This document shows, piece by piece, positions 25,974 through 35,075 of a stretch of 43,606 bases of DNA (position 1 is its first letter; each line of letters begins with the position of its first letter). Position numbers and translations under genes: made by a program. The notes under the pieces were generated by a model, which worked only from the letters and a program-made list of their open reading frames with translations, did no database searches and was not told the DNA's origin. Origin of the DNA: Thiotrichaceae bacterium (GTDB lineage: Bacteria; Pseudomonadota; Gammaproteobacteria; Thiotrichales; Thiotrichaceae); contig JALSJU010000110.1 in the NCBI GenBank assembly GCA_026989145.1, positions 1 to 43,606 of the forward strand, given 5' to 3'.

Positions 25974-26920
25974 TGGCTAGTAAACAAGCATCCAGCGCTT
26001 CTGTTGGCGTGTTAGGGCATCATAAAGAGGCAATTTCATTTAGTTTGTCACGTTTGTGGCAGTCGCCTTTATCCACATGGATTACCTTAGCGGCAATCGC
26101 AATCGCGTTATCATTGCCTGCTAGCTTGCATTTACTACTTAAAAACTTGAAATCGATGACAGATGATAAACGTGAAGTGCCGACAATTTCACTGTTTATC
26201 AAGCACGGTATTTCAGAGCAGCAAGCGCGTGATCGGGGGCAGTTACTTGAGGAGCTTTCAGAAATTGATAAAGTCATTTTAGTCCCAAAAGATGAGGCAT
26301 TGGCTGATTTTAGAAAAATCACAGGTTTTGCAGAAACATTAGAAACACTGGATGAGAACCCACTGCCTCACGTTTTAGTCGTAACACCACATTTAAATTT
26401 AATAGGCCATCCCGGTTTAGATCTGAAAAAGCTATCCAAAAAACTAGAGAATTACCCCGAAGTAGACTTGGTACAAATGGATGTTGAATGGGTGCAACGA
26501 CTGCGGGGGATTCTAAAAATAGCCGAGCGCGCGATACTGGTAATTTCAATATTACTCGCGCTTACGGTATTACTGGTTGTTGGCAATACCATCAAGTTAA
26601 ATATAGAAAACCGTAAAGAAGAGATCGAAGTTTCTCAGTTAATTGGCGCTACTTCAGCTTATATTCGACGGCCTTTTTTATACAGTGGGCTTTGGTATGG
26701 CTTGTTTGGTGGCGTGATGAGCTTAGTATTTGTGCATTTTGCTTTATTATTTCTTGTTTCGCCAGTAAACGAACTCGCACAACTATATGGTAGTACTTTT
26801 ACCATTAGTGGTTTAGGTGTAAGAATAACCTTATATATACTATTAGCGAGCAGTCTGCTGGGGCTGATTGGTGCTTGGATAGCGGTTGGCCGGCATTTGA
26901 GAAATACTCGCGTTTACTAA
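25973..26920 (+). CDS. ftsX: Cell-division membrane protein FtsX
   Basis: Membrane partner of FtsE. 315 residues with a cytoplasmic N-terminus, a first membrane helix (about 38-58), a large periplasmic loop (about 60-175, containing TISLFIKHGIS and DENPLPHVLVV) and three further helices (about 185-210, 238-262 and 283-305). NRKEEIEVSQLIGATSAYIRRPFL is the conserved cytoplasmic coupling loop that touches FtsE. Overlap by one base with ftsE fits translational coupling. The stop is 81 bases before a TauE-like gene. Confidence 0.96.
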   Translation: MASKQASSASVGVLGHHKEAISFSLSRLWQSPLSTWITLAAIAIALSLPASLHLLLKNLKSMTDDKREVPTISLFIKHGISEQQARDRGQLLEELSEIDKVILVPKDEALADFRKITGFAETLETLDENPLPHVLVVTPHLNLIGHPGLDLKKLSKKLENYPEVDLVQMDVEWVQRLRGILKIAERAILVISILLALTVLLVVGNTIKLNIENRKEEIEVSQLIGATSAYIRRPFLYSGLWYGLFGGVMSLVFVHFALLFLVSPVNELAQLYGSTFTISGLGVRITLYILLASSLLGLIGAWIAVGRHLRNTRVY

Positions 26921-27001
26921 ATTTATTGACCTGTAAATCTGGATTTCACATTATTCATTTTTCTATCCAGGGATTAGGGTTAAACTTAGGCATATACGAA
27001 A

Positions 27002-27754
27002 GTGGCATTCTCTGACCCGATAATTTTTATTATTCTTTGCTTAGCTGGCGCAGTTGCGGGTTTCTTAAATGTGCTAGCTGGTGGTGGATCTGCCTTAACC
27101 ATTCCCATTATGATTTTTCTTGGTTTTGATGCCACGGTTGCAAATGGTTCCAACCGTATTGCTATTCAAGTCGAAGCACTCACTGCTGTGGCAGCCTTTA
27201 AAAAACAGCAACATGCTGATTTTCCTCTGAGTTTAAAACTCTCCTTAATGACTTTGCCAGGTGGAATTTTAGGGGCCTTTTTTGCAGTTAAAATTGATGA
27301 TGCCTTATTTACAAAGATATTAGGTTTTGTGATGATTTTGATTGTTGTATCTTTAATGATTCCTAAGTCTGAGCTAATAGCACATGCGAAACAGCATAAG
27401 TGGACAAACTGGTTGGCGTGGCCAGTGATGTTTGTGGTGGGCTTTTATGGTGGCTTTATTCAGGCCGGAGTAGGCTTTGTGATTATGGCAGCGTTATTGC
27501 ATTTGTACCGTATGGATTTAGTTAAAATTAATATGCACAAGGTGTTTATCGTGATGGTCTTTACAGTGCCAGCGGTGATTGCTTTTATCGTTACTGATAA
27601 TGTAAATTGGTTTGCTGCAATCGCGCTATCGCTTGGAATGATTGCAGGTACGTTGTTAGCGGTAAAACTAGCTATAACAAAGGGTGAGAAGATAGTACGG
27701 CTAGTTTTAGCAGTGTCATTACTGATTATATCGGTTAAACTTTTTCTGCTTTAA
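27002..27754 (+). CDS. TauE/SafE-family transporter (sulfite/organosulfur exporter family)
   Basis: A 250-residue membrane protein with about eight helices. The two conserved half-repeats are visible: AGGGSALTIPIMIFLG near residues 25-40 and GFYGGFIQAGVGFVIMAAL near 145-165. It begins with GTG and lacks a good ribosome site, but no better start covers the first motif. Family members export sulfite, sulfoacetate or similar small anions; the substrate here cannot be told. It is convergent with zapD, 10 bases apart. Confidence 0.85.
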   Translation: MAFSDPIIFIILCLAGAVAGFLNVLAGGGSALTIPIMIFLGFDATVANGSNRIAIQVEALTAVAAFKKQQHADFPLSLKLSLMTLPGGILGAFFAVKIDDALFTKILGFVMILIVVSLMIPKSELIAHAKQHKWTNWLAWPVMFVVGFYGGFIQAGVGFVIMAALLHLYRMDLVKINMHKVFIVMVFTVPAVIAFIVTDNVNWFAAIALSLGMIAGTLLAVKLAITKGEKIVRLVLAVSLLIISVKLFLL

Positions 27755-27764
27755 GTGCGTACTC

Positions 27765-28526
27765 TCAGTAGCTGTATAAAGTTAAAGTAAATTCAACATT
27801 TTCAAAGTTTTGTTTTCCTTTCGTTTCTAGCAATGAGGCATCAACAAATCGTACCGAGAAACGCTGTTTCCCAGCGCTAATTTCGGGGTAGAAGGATACA
27901 TTTCCGGGTAACTTTATAGATAAAAACTGGTAGTCTCTGGCAGAGCCTAAGCTGGCTTGATAAAATCCACCCTCTGCAATTAATTGTTGCGTTTCTTTAT
28001 TTTCTAGAATAACTTCCATTAATAGTTCAATAGCACTAAATGCGGTACTGTAGGGGGTGATCCAGTCATTTAGATCGCTAATTCGTTTTTTTTCCGGTAG
28101 ATTCAGCCAATAACTAAACAAAGGAATATCTAGGCCATTTACTCCGCCTGCAATGGTTGAGCGTTGCCTTAAAATATTTAAAAAGTTGTGTGATTTTAAA
28201 TGTTGGCCGAGTTGCCCGCTTAAGTTATAAAGCCGCTTACTTTTTTCCTCTAGCTTTTCGAGGATACGCTCCATCCTAAATTTATCAGATTCTTCTATTT
28301 CTCTGTTTTCACGAATAGATTGTGCCACGCCATCCATGATATGTAAGGTGGCATTTTTCACATCAAGTCGAGAAGAAAGGCTATAAATTTCAAGTAGAAC
28401 CATGACTGCTGCTTGGCAATTTTCAGGCGTTGGTGTTTCAAGGTGATTATTAAAACGCTTCATTAAATGTGACAGCCTCATGAAGAGGCGCATTTTTTCA
28501 TTTAAAGGTTGTTGGTAAAGAGACAT
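27765..28526 (-). CDS. zapD: Cell division protein ZapD
   Basis: FtsZ-binding protein that bundles FtsZ filaments at the Z-ring. 253 residues, typical length. The N-terminus YQQPLNEKMRLFMRLSHLM and the middle GLDIPLFSYWLN, PEKKRISDLNDWI and QLIAEGGFYQASL stretches are family marks. It follows coaE on the minus strand after 41 bases, the usual coaE-zapD pairing of gammaproteobacteria. Confidence 0.95.
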   Translation of the reverse strand: MSLYQQPLNEKMRLFMRLSHLMKRFNNHLETPTPENCQAAVMVLLEIYSLSSRLDVKNATLHIMDGVAQSIRENREIEESDKFRMERILEKLEEKSKRLYNLSGQLGQHLKSHNFLNILRQRSTIAGGVNGLDIPLFSYWLNLPEKKRISDLNDWITPYSTAFSAIELLMEVILENKETQQLIAEGGFYQASLGSARDYQFLSIKLPGNVSFYPEISAGKQRFSVRFVDASLLETKGKQNFENVEFTLTLYSY

Positions 28527-28567
28527 GGCTAATCAGCTTGGATAAAAGGATAAGACAAGTATAGCAA

Positions 28568-29173
28568 TTATTTTTTAGAAACAAAGTACTGGTGTAGCTG
28601 ATTAACCTGCTCTATCAAATAGTCTATTGTTTTAGAATTATCTAAAACATGACTAGCCGCTTGTTTTCGCTTTTTTCGATTGAGCTGTTTTTGCATAATG
28701 TTTTCTATGCTTGCTAGGTCTAAGTTGTCTCGTTTAATCACTCGATCAATTTGTTGTTCGCTTGAACAATCTACGACAATAACTTCATCAAAAATAGTCT
28801 GATAGTTTTTTTCTATTAGTAAAGGAATATCAACAACAACATAAGCGGGTGTTTTATCAGAGTGCTCAACGGATTTTATTTGTTGTAGTATTGTGGCTTT
28901 AATGTGTGGGTGCAGGATAGCTTCAAGCGCTGTTAATGATTTAGGGTCGGAGAAAACTAGCTGTTTGAGCTTTTCTCGGTTCAACTCACCACTGCTAAGC
29001 AGTATCTCCAAACCAAATACGTTAACTATTTCCGCTAGTGCGGGCTGGCCTTTTCTTACACTGTCTTTAGCGATTTTGTCAGCATCAATTATTGGTACGT
29101 CTAAAACGCGAAAGGCATCGACGGCGGTACTTTTACCGCTGCCAATGCCTCCTGTTAAACCTACTTTTAACAT
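28568..29173 (-). CDS. coaE: Dephospho-CoA kinase CoaE
   Basis: Last enzyme of coenzyme A synthesis, phosphorylating the ribose 3'-OH of dephospho-CoA. 201 residues. The P-loop GLTGGIGSGKST lies at residues 6-17; DADKIAKDSV, HPHIKATI, VVDIPLLIE and a final lid RVIKRDN are present. It is preceded by a DUF2853 gene 27 bases upstream and followed by zapD. pilD, often upstream of coaE, is elsewhere in this window. Confidence 0.96.
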   Translation of the reverse strand: MLKVGLTGGIGSGKSTAVDAFRVLDVPIIDADKIAKDSVRKGQPALAEIVNVFGLEILLSSGELNREKLKQLVFSDPKSLTALEAILHPHIKATILQQIKSVEHSDKTPAYVVVDIPLLIEKNYQTIFDEVIVVDCSSEQQIDRVIKRDNLDLASIENIMQKQLNRKKRKQAASHVLDNSKTIDYLIEQVNQLHQYFVSKK

Positions 29174-29200
29174 TTGTGTAGGTTAGCTTTTGTATAAAAA

Positions 29201-29524
29201 TTAAGCGTAAACAGACTCTTTACCAAACTTCTTCGCAAGCAAGTAATAGAAAGTTACACGCTGCTTTTGGCGGTCTTCTTTAACTTGTGTGCATACTTCT
29301 TTAATTGCAGCGTCAAGCTCTGGGCTATCGTCCATACCTAGCTTCTTCATTAGGAAGTTCTTTTTTACTGTTGCTAGCTCACTGTCATCAGTACAGCCTA
29401 CAAGCATTGCATCAAGATTTTCGTGTACTAATTTCAGACTATCAAAAATAGCGGTAACTAGTTTCTCATCTACATTGTTATCGTATTTTTTTACATTTTC
29501 AATTATTTTGCCTAAATCTGCCAT
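29201..29524 (-). CDS. DUF2853 family protein
   Basis: A 107-residue acidic, probably all-helical protein. The pattern KYDNNVDEKLVTAIFDSL, then KKLGMDDSPELDAAIKEVC and the C-terminal QRVTFYYLLAKKFGK is the DUF2853 signature as I recall it. The function of this family is unknown. AAGGAG lies 6 bases before the ATG. It may be the first gene of a transcript continuing into coaE and zapD. Confidence 0.8.
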   Translation of the reverse strand: MADLGKIIENVKKYDNNVDEKLVTAIFDSLKLVHENLDAMLVGCTDDSELATVKKNFLMKKLGMDDSPELDAAIKEVCTQVKEDRQKQRVTFYYLLAKKFGKESVYA

Positions 29525-29568
29525 CTCATTCTCCTTTGTAATTTATTAGCCCGTTGGTTGTATGGACT

Positions 29569-29597
29569 TTAAGGAAACTCTATCAGGTTTTCCTTAA
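29569..29597. repeat. Short palindrome matching the termini of the 10.7 kb element
   Basis: TTAAGGAAACTCT (29569-29581) and AGGTTTTCCTTAA (29585-29597) are near-perfect inverted repeats separated by three bases. The halves match the two ends of the element at 10656-10924 (TTGAGGAATCTCTGAT and ATCAGGGTTTCCTTAA). It could be an element with its interior deleted, or a terminator for the DUF58 gene; no U-run follows. Confidence 0.5.
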
Positions 29598-29687
29598 TAA
29601 GATTATATCCATGTAACAAACTGATTTTAAATGGATAGCCATGCTTAATCAAGTTGTATACCAACCATTCTTTGCATAGCTTTGAAC

Positions 29688-30620
29688 TTATACTAGGTTT
29701 TTAATAGGAAGATAAATCTGTGTTTGAATATTGTCATCATTAGTCATAATACGAGTGTAGTTAATGTTTAAGTCTGTAATGATCTTTTTTCTAGCAGAAG
29801 TTATTGCTGCTATTTTATTGGTAATATTTATTCTTTGTTTATCATTTTGGCTTTCAATATTTAAGACGACTTGGTTGCTATCCTCTAGCGCCAATGAACC
29901 TACGTTTTTCAAGTTAACTTCAGCAGGGTCAATGATGTGAAAAGCTTGTACAGAACAGTGATTAGCCAGCGTTGCTAGCTGTTGTTGCTGAAGTCCTGCA
30001 AAATCACTGATGAGATAACATAAAGAGCCTGATGCTAGTTGTGGCATTATTTCTTTTAACGCAGAGCTAAGTCTATCTAGATTTGAGTCTGAAAAGGGGG
30101 GTGGGTGGGTTGCCTGATACTTATTCGCTTTTAGTAAAAAAGCATTGTTATTATCAAAAAACGTGAGTGAATGATCGCTTAAAACCCAAGCTTTAAAATC
30201 AAGTCCGTGAATATTTGCAGCTTTGCTAAGTAAAATACTTGCCCTTAAACCTTGGCATATTTTCAAACGCTTGCTAGTGCCAAACAGCATGGTTTTACGT
30301 TGGTCTAATAAAATAGTTAAACTCGGGCGAGAGTCTGAATGATAGGTTTTAACAAAGGTTTCTTGTGAGCGAGCTGTTAATCGCCAATTTATGGCGCGTG
30401 GATCATCGCCCATTTGATAGGGGCGACTTTCGGCATAATCACTGCCGCTGCCTAAGTTACGGCTGTTGAATTGTCCTGCGTATTGGGCGTGCTGCATATT
30501 ATCCGATGCCGCTGATGGTTTAATTTTTTCAGCTAACGCTTGTAATTTACGAAGCTCATTTTGATCAAGCCAATGGGTTTGGGGAGGCGGGTTGTTTCTT
30601 TTAAAAAAAGACAAGTTCAA
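29688..30620 (-). CDS. DUF58 domain protein, partner of MoxR ATPase
   Basis: A 310-residue soluble protein of the DUF58 family. The conserved block YAESRPYQMGDDPRAINWRLTA (about 82-103) with TFVKTYHSDSRPSL after it is diagnostic. It acts with MoxR-type ATPases, probably as an adaptor for maturation of envelope or metal enzymes. It overlaps the moxR stop by 4 bases. In most genomes VWA proteins (BatA-like) and a membrane protein follow; here the operon ends after DUF58, next to a palindrome that matches a mobile-element end. Confidence 0.85.
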   Translation of the reverse strand: MNLSFFKRNNPPPQTHWLDQNELRKLQALAEKIKPSAASDNMQHAQYAGQFNSRNLGSGSDYAESRPYQMGDDPRAINWRLTARSQETFVKTYHSDSRPSLTILLDQRKTMLFGTSKRLKICQGLRASILLSKAANIHGLDFKAWVLSDHSLTFFDNNNAFLLKANKYQATHPPPFSDSNLDRLSSALKEIMPQLASGSLCYLISDFAGLQQQQLATLANHCSVQAFHIIDPAEVNLKNVGSLALEDSNQVVLNIESQNDKQRINITNKIAAITSARKKIITDLNINYTRIMTNDDNIQTQIYLPIKNLV

Positions 30621-31594
30621 GGAACAGCAACCGTAGCAATAATTTGTTGAATAATATCATCTGCATTAATGTTGGCAGAGCGCGCTGTATGGTTAAGTGC
30701 TAAGCGGTGGCGCAAAACGTCAGGCGCAATGGCGATAATGTCCTCAGGAATAACATAGTCACGGCCTTTTAAATAAGCCATCGCACTACTAGCGCGTAAC
30801 AAGGCAATTGAGGCACGCGGTGAGGCGCCCGCGCGTAAAAGATCTTCCCAGCTTTCATCACTATCTGCCGGCTGTACTTTGTCTAAATGTCTCGTCATAC
30901 CGACCAGCTTAACAATATATTCTTCAAGCACTTGTTCAACGTGAACTTCTGCAACTTCACGACGCGCATTAAGTACGGCCTCAGGTGTAATTGGAGTCAG
31001 TGGGCTGTCTTTATCGGAACCAAAATGATGTTGCCTATCTCGCTGTAAAATGAGCAACTCATCCTCCGCACTGGGGTAATCTAAAACAATATGTAGTAAA
31101 AAACGGTCAAGTTGTGCTTCTGGAAGCGGGTAGGTGCCACTTTGCTCTAACGGGTTTTGGGTCGCCAGCACCATAAATAATTCAGGTAAATCACGGGTCA
31201 CACCGCCGACTGTAATTTGCTGTTCTTGCATCGCCTCTAACAATGCAGATTGAACTTTGGGTGGGGCACGGTTTATTTCATCAGCGAGTACGATTTCATG
31301 AAAAAGCGGACCTTTAACAAAATGAAAAGTACTGTCTTGGGGGGAGAAAATATCACTACCAGTTAGATCAGCAGGCATTAAGTCAGGCGTAAACTGGATG
31401 CGCTGAAAAGAGGCTTGAATACCATTAGCAAGGGCAGTAACCGCTGTGGTTTTAGCCAGCCCTGGTAAGCCTTCTAAGAGAACATGGCCACCGGTTAACA
31501 CACCAATAAGCAATCTATCGAGCAAGTTTTCTTGCCCGATAATGGCGGTTTTGAGGTGTGTACGTATTTGTAAAAAGTCGGTTTGAGTCTGCAT
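30617..31594 (-). CDS. MoxR-family AAA+ ATPase
   Basis: A 325-residue chaperone-like ATPase of the MoxR/RavA group. Walker A GLPGLAKT at 42-49, Walker B VLADEINRAPPK, sensor 1 ATQNPLEQSGTYPLPEAQLDRF, and a C-terminal lid with GASPRASIALLRASSA are intact. MoxR proteins help fold or load cofactors into partner enzymes. It is first of a two-gene unit with DUF58. Confidence 0.93.
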   Translation of the reverse strand: MQTQTDFLQIRTHLKTAIIGQENLLDRLLIGVLTGGHVLLEGLPGLAKTTAVTALANGIQASFQRIQFTPDLMPADLTGSDIFSPQDSTFHFVKGPLFHEIVLADEINRAPPKVQSALLEAMQEQQITVGGVTRDLPELFMVLATQNPLEQSGTYPLPEAQLDRFLLHIVLDYPSAEDELLILQRDRQHHFGSDKDSPLTPITPEAVLNARREVAEVHVEQVLEEYIVKLVGMTRHLDKVQPADSDESWEDLLRAGASPRASIALLRASSAMAYLKGRDYVIPEDIIAIAPDVLRHRLALNHTARSANINADDIIQQIIATVAVP

Positions 31595-31643
31595 GAGCTG
31601 GATTATAGAGTATTTCTATTTTTCTAGCTTGAAACAGGCACAA

Positions 31644-34600
31644 TTAATAAGCGAGTTTAAAACGCCTCATAAATAATAAGGCCGCTAAGATTAGCCAAGG
31701 CATGCTTCCACCACCACTTTTACTCGAACTGCCACCGCCATTTGAAGAACCACCACCCGCTTTAGAAACTTTAAATTTTAAAACATTGGTGTTGTTATTT
31801 GTATTTGAATCTTCTTCACTACTAGTGACTTGAGCCGAGTTACTTTGATCGCCTGTTTTGATGGCCTTTAGTACTAATTCGTAAGTTTTTTCTGATCCTG
31901 ATTTTAATGATGTTGTCTTACACTCAACTTTTTGAGCGTTTATTTTTTTGCAACCAGCAGGTGCAGAGCCTGTTAAGGATAAGCCGGCAGTAAAATTATT
32001 AATAAGAACAACATTATTAGCTTTATCAGAGCCAGAGTTTTTAACGGTAATTTTAAAGGTAACGCTATCATTGCTATTCGCTGTAACACGAACAGTTTGT
32101 AAAACCTGTAAATCAACACTCGCAGGCTTCTTTATCGTGCCACGGCGGTAAACTACTCCTTGATATGCATTACTAATCCATTTCTTAGCACTGCCACCAC
32201 TTAATGGTTTTATATGCAATGAATAACCAATTGCACTTGAGTTATCTTCTACCGAGTAGACAAGTGACTTATCATCACCCGTAAAGGATGGTGCGGTATA
32301 CGTTGAAGATTCAGCTACTTTAAATACTTTTCCTGTTGAAAGGTCTGCATAGCTTACATTAACAACTTTTGTGTCGGCATTATAAAAATCAAATGCCATT
32401 AAATTATTATTAATATTACTTAGGCTAGGAAAGCCTACTTGGCGGCTAGCTTTAGGCTTTATTAATGCTAAGGTTTTATTTGTTTGTAAATCAAGCGCAT
32501 AAATACTCCAAGCACCTACTTGTTTATTATTGACCGTAAAGGTATTTAAGGCATCATAAACAAGGTAGCGACCATTGGCGCTAAAGTCCATAGCATCCAC
32601 AGTATCAATTTTATTATCTGAGCTTGAATCATCCATTTTGGCCGCTTTTAATTTATACTCTACAAATTTCGCTTCTTTCTTGGTTAAATCCAGCAAATAA
32701 ATAGCAGGAAGTCCAGCATGATCGGCATTAGGGTCTTTTAAAACAATACTAAGGTAATGATCATCGGGTGAGAAGGCTACAGAAAAGAAGCTATCATTTT
32801 CATTGATACATTCAACTTTAGCCGTTTTAGTATCAGCCATGCAAAAGTCATGCTCTTTACTAATAAAGGCAACGGTTGTTCCGTCGCCAGAGACTGCAGG
32901 GCGATGACCACCCACCTCCTTACTTTTAAAGTAAACACCACCATCAGTATCTCCTTGCCCTTTTTCATAACGGCCTAGATACAATTTTCCATTTTGGGCT
33001 GTAATATTTATCACTGAATCAGCCGCATTAGCTGGCTTACCCGGCGAGCTAGGTGGAGGTGTTGTAGGGGCATCATAAATTTCTACAGCATCAAAGGCGC
33101 TTGCCACCGCTTTTGACTGCTTTGATTTAGCACCAAAGATATCATCCGCAGACTGAATACAGGCTTGGCGTAAATCAGAGAATTCAGAGCGCGGTAATAA
33201 GTGGGTGGTATTTGCACGGTAGAATATTTTAGCGGCATCACCATGGCCGATTGCATAGCTTCCTCCTTCTGCAAGAAGATAAAAAGCATGATTAGGGATA
33301 CCACTGTTTGTATGAACGCCTCCGTGATCTCTAGCTGTTGTGACATAGTCACTCATTTTTGCTGGATCATTATATAGGCTAGGGTCTTTCATGCTCCGTA
33401 TTTTTTCAGAAAGAAGTGTTCCCATTACCCAGTCATTAGTACCGGTAACATACCTTTCGACCATTTCACCAAAAATATCTGATAATGATTCATTGATTGC
33501 TCCAGGTTGATCTTGGTATACAAGATCAGATTCAGCATCAGTAACGCCATGAGAAACTTCATGTGCAACAACATCTAGTCCTCCAGCGTATTTCAATGCA
33601 TCACCAAAAAACATCATGTTAATACCACCGCCAGCCCAAAAAGCATTGTTATAGTTTTTACCAAGTCGAACTAGCCCCGTGATTCTACCGCCTTTAGCAT
33701 CTAAAGAGTTTCGATTGAAAGTAGTCTTGTAATAGTCATAAATTTTCGACAAATTAACAGAGGCACTAACACCATCTGCAAGCCAGCCCTGATCTGAAGA
33801 GTCTGAAACTATTCGATAATAGGATTTTAGATCTTTAAGTTCATTACTTGCTGGTTCATTTTTTGCATCATAAACATTAATGACCCCTTTTTTCTCGTCA
33901 AAGTCTAAAGGATTCATTGTAGAGCCATCAAACATGCTTTTACTCGCATCATTTAATGAATATTGCCCTGTGCTAGAGTCATGCCAAACATTTATCTTAT
34001 GTGATTCCCCGAATACCCCGTTGCCACTCCCTGTTACATTCTCTGATTTAATATTATCGAAAGATACAATGGACTTACCACTAGTAGCATTAATTAGAAC
34101 CGTTTTTAAATAGATTGGTGAAGTTTGAAGTTTTATTTCCCAAGCTAAAACAGGGGTGATATGACTCTTATCTGAATAAATAACTAATCTAGTATCTGTT
34201 TTTAAGATTTCATTTATGTTAATTGAGTGGGCTTCTGATGCAAAATTAACTGCAGCTTCTTCAGAAACTGTTGGTGTGGTTGAAATATTTGAAGGTGTAG
34301 GAATAAATTTCCCTGTCATGCCGATGACATCACCCAACTGGTTACTGTGGGTAGTTAGTTGAGACTTCCAAACAGGAATACCTTTATATTGCTGAGTATA
34401 CTTGGTATGAAATTGGCCAACATTGTCTTGGTACAGCTTTTTAATGTTAAGTTCTTGCTCCGGGAATTCTAACTTTAATAAACTATTGTACTTATCAAAA
34501 AATGCTAAATTCTTTGCTTTAATTGAGTATTCATCAGGGCTAAAGCGTATTTTATAAGAGGGTGATAAATTTTCTGATTGTTTGTTGATGCCTTTTATAA

Positions 34601-35054
34601 ATGACGGCGTGCCAATATTACTGATTTTTAGGGTGAAATCAGATTTGATTAATTTACCTTTTACTGAGAGTGGAGTTTGCAGTGTGCTGGTATTGTCATT
34701 TGGGCTAGAACGCAGGCTTTTTTTAAGAGGCGGGTTTTGTGGCAAAAAAGAGGAGTCGGTAGCCAGCTTTTTATTTTTTATGTTTTGTTTTTTATAAAAC
34801 TTCGCAAAAGAATTCAGTAGCTTTCCCTCTCGGCTGTTTGGCTCAACCGGTTGAAACTGCGCAGACTGAATTAGGGCAGATGAAATATTGTTTTCATCAT
34901 TCAGGTCCAAAGTAGAGTCGAGCTGCGATAAGGGACTGGCGTTAATATTAGTGCTAAGACCTAAAGCAAAGGTTACCGCAAAACTTAATAGTGAGATCCC
35001 CGCTTTGTTAGTAGATTTTGTCCTGTATTGTAACTTTTTGTCTTTAGTTAGCAT
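31644..35054 (-). CDS. M4 (thermolysin-like) secreted metalloprotease with propeller-like region, DUF11 and GlyGly-CTERM
   Basis: A 1136-residue secreted protease. Signal region about 12-40; propeptide with FTP/PepSY domains (about 165-335); M4 catalytic domain with zinc motif HEVSH (498-502) and third ligand in NESLSD (Glu522), followed by the HTNSGIPNHAFYLL stretch. Residues about 680-970 hold repeated VAFISKE, VAFSPDDHYL and MDFSANGRYLVYD strands typical of a WD40-like propeller. A DUF11 domain follows (about 1005-1090), then a Gly/Ser stretch and the terminal MPWLILAALLFMRR, a GlyGly-CTERM signal processed by a rhombosortase. It follows a propeptide-like lipoprotein gene by 21 bases. M4 enzymes are usually about 600 residues. 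Confidence 0.9.
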   Translation of the reverse strand: MLTKDKKLQYRTKSTNKAGISLLSFAVTFALGLSTNINASPLSQLDSTLDLNDENNISSALIQSAQFQPVEPNSREGKLLNSFAKFYKKQNIKNKKLATDSSFLPQNPPLKKSLRSSPNDNTSTLQTPLSVKGKLIKSDFTLKISNIGTPSFIKGINKQSENLSPSYKIRFSPDEYSIKAKNLAFFDKYNSLLKLEFPEQELNIKKLYQDNVGQFHTKYTQQYKGIPVWKSQLTTHSNQLGDVIGMTGKFIPTPSNISTTPTVSEEAAVNFASEAHSININEILKTDTRLVIYSDKSHITPVLAWEIKLQTSPIYLKTVLINATSGKSIVSFDNIKSENVTGSGNGVFGESHKINVWHDSSTGQYSLNDASKSMFDGSTMNPLDFDEKKGVINVYDAKNEPASNELKDLKSYYRIVSDSSDQGWLADGVSASVNLSKIYDYYKTTFNRNSLDAKGGRITGLVRLGKNYNNAFWAGGGINMMFFGDALKYAGGLDVVAHEVSHGVTDAESDLVYQDQPGAINESLSDIFGEMVERYVTGTNDWVMGTLLSEKIRSMKDPSLYNDPAKMSDYVTTARDHGGVHTNSGIPNHAFYLLAEGGSYAIGHGDAAKIFYRANTTHLLPRSEFSDLRQACIQSADDIFGAKSKQSKAVASAFDAVEIYDAPTTPPPSSPGKPANAADSVINITAQNGKLYLGRYEKGQGDTDGGVYFKSKEVGGHRPAVSGDGTTVAFISKEHDFCMADTKTAKVECINENDSFFSVAFSPDDHYLSIVLKDPNADHAGLPAIYLLDLTKKEAKFVEYKLKAAKMDDSSSDNKIDTVDAMDFSANGRYLVYDALNTFTVNNKQVGAWSIYALDLQTNKTLALIKPKASRQVGFPSLSNINNNLMAFDFYNADTKVVNVSYADLSTGKVFKVAESSTYTAPSFTGDDKSLVYSVEDNSSAIGYSLHIKPLSGGSAKKWISNAYQGVVYRRGTIKKPASVDLQVLQTVRVTANSNDSVTFKITVKNSGSDKANNVVLINNFTAGLSLTGSAPAGCKKINAQKVECKTTSLKSGSEKTYELVLKAIKTGDQSNSAQVTSSEEDSNTNNNTNVLKFKVSKAGGGSSNGGGSSSKSGGGSMPWLILAALLFMRRFKLAY

Positions 35055-35075
35055 GGGGGAAGCCTTTAGTCCTTA

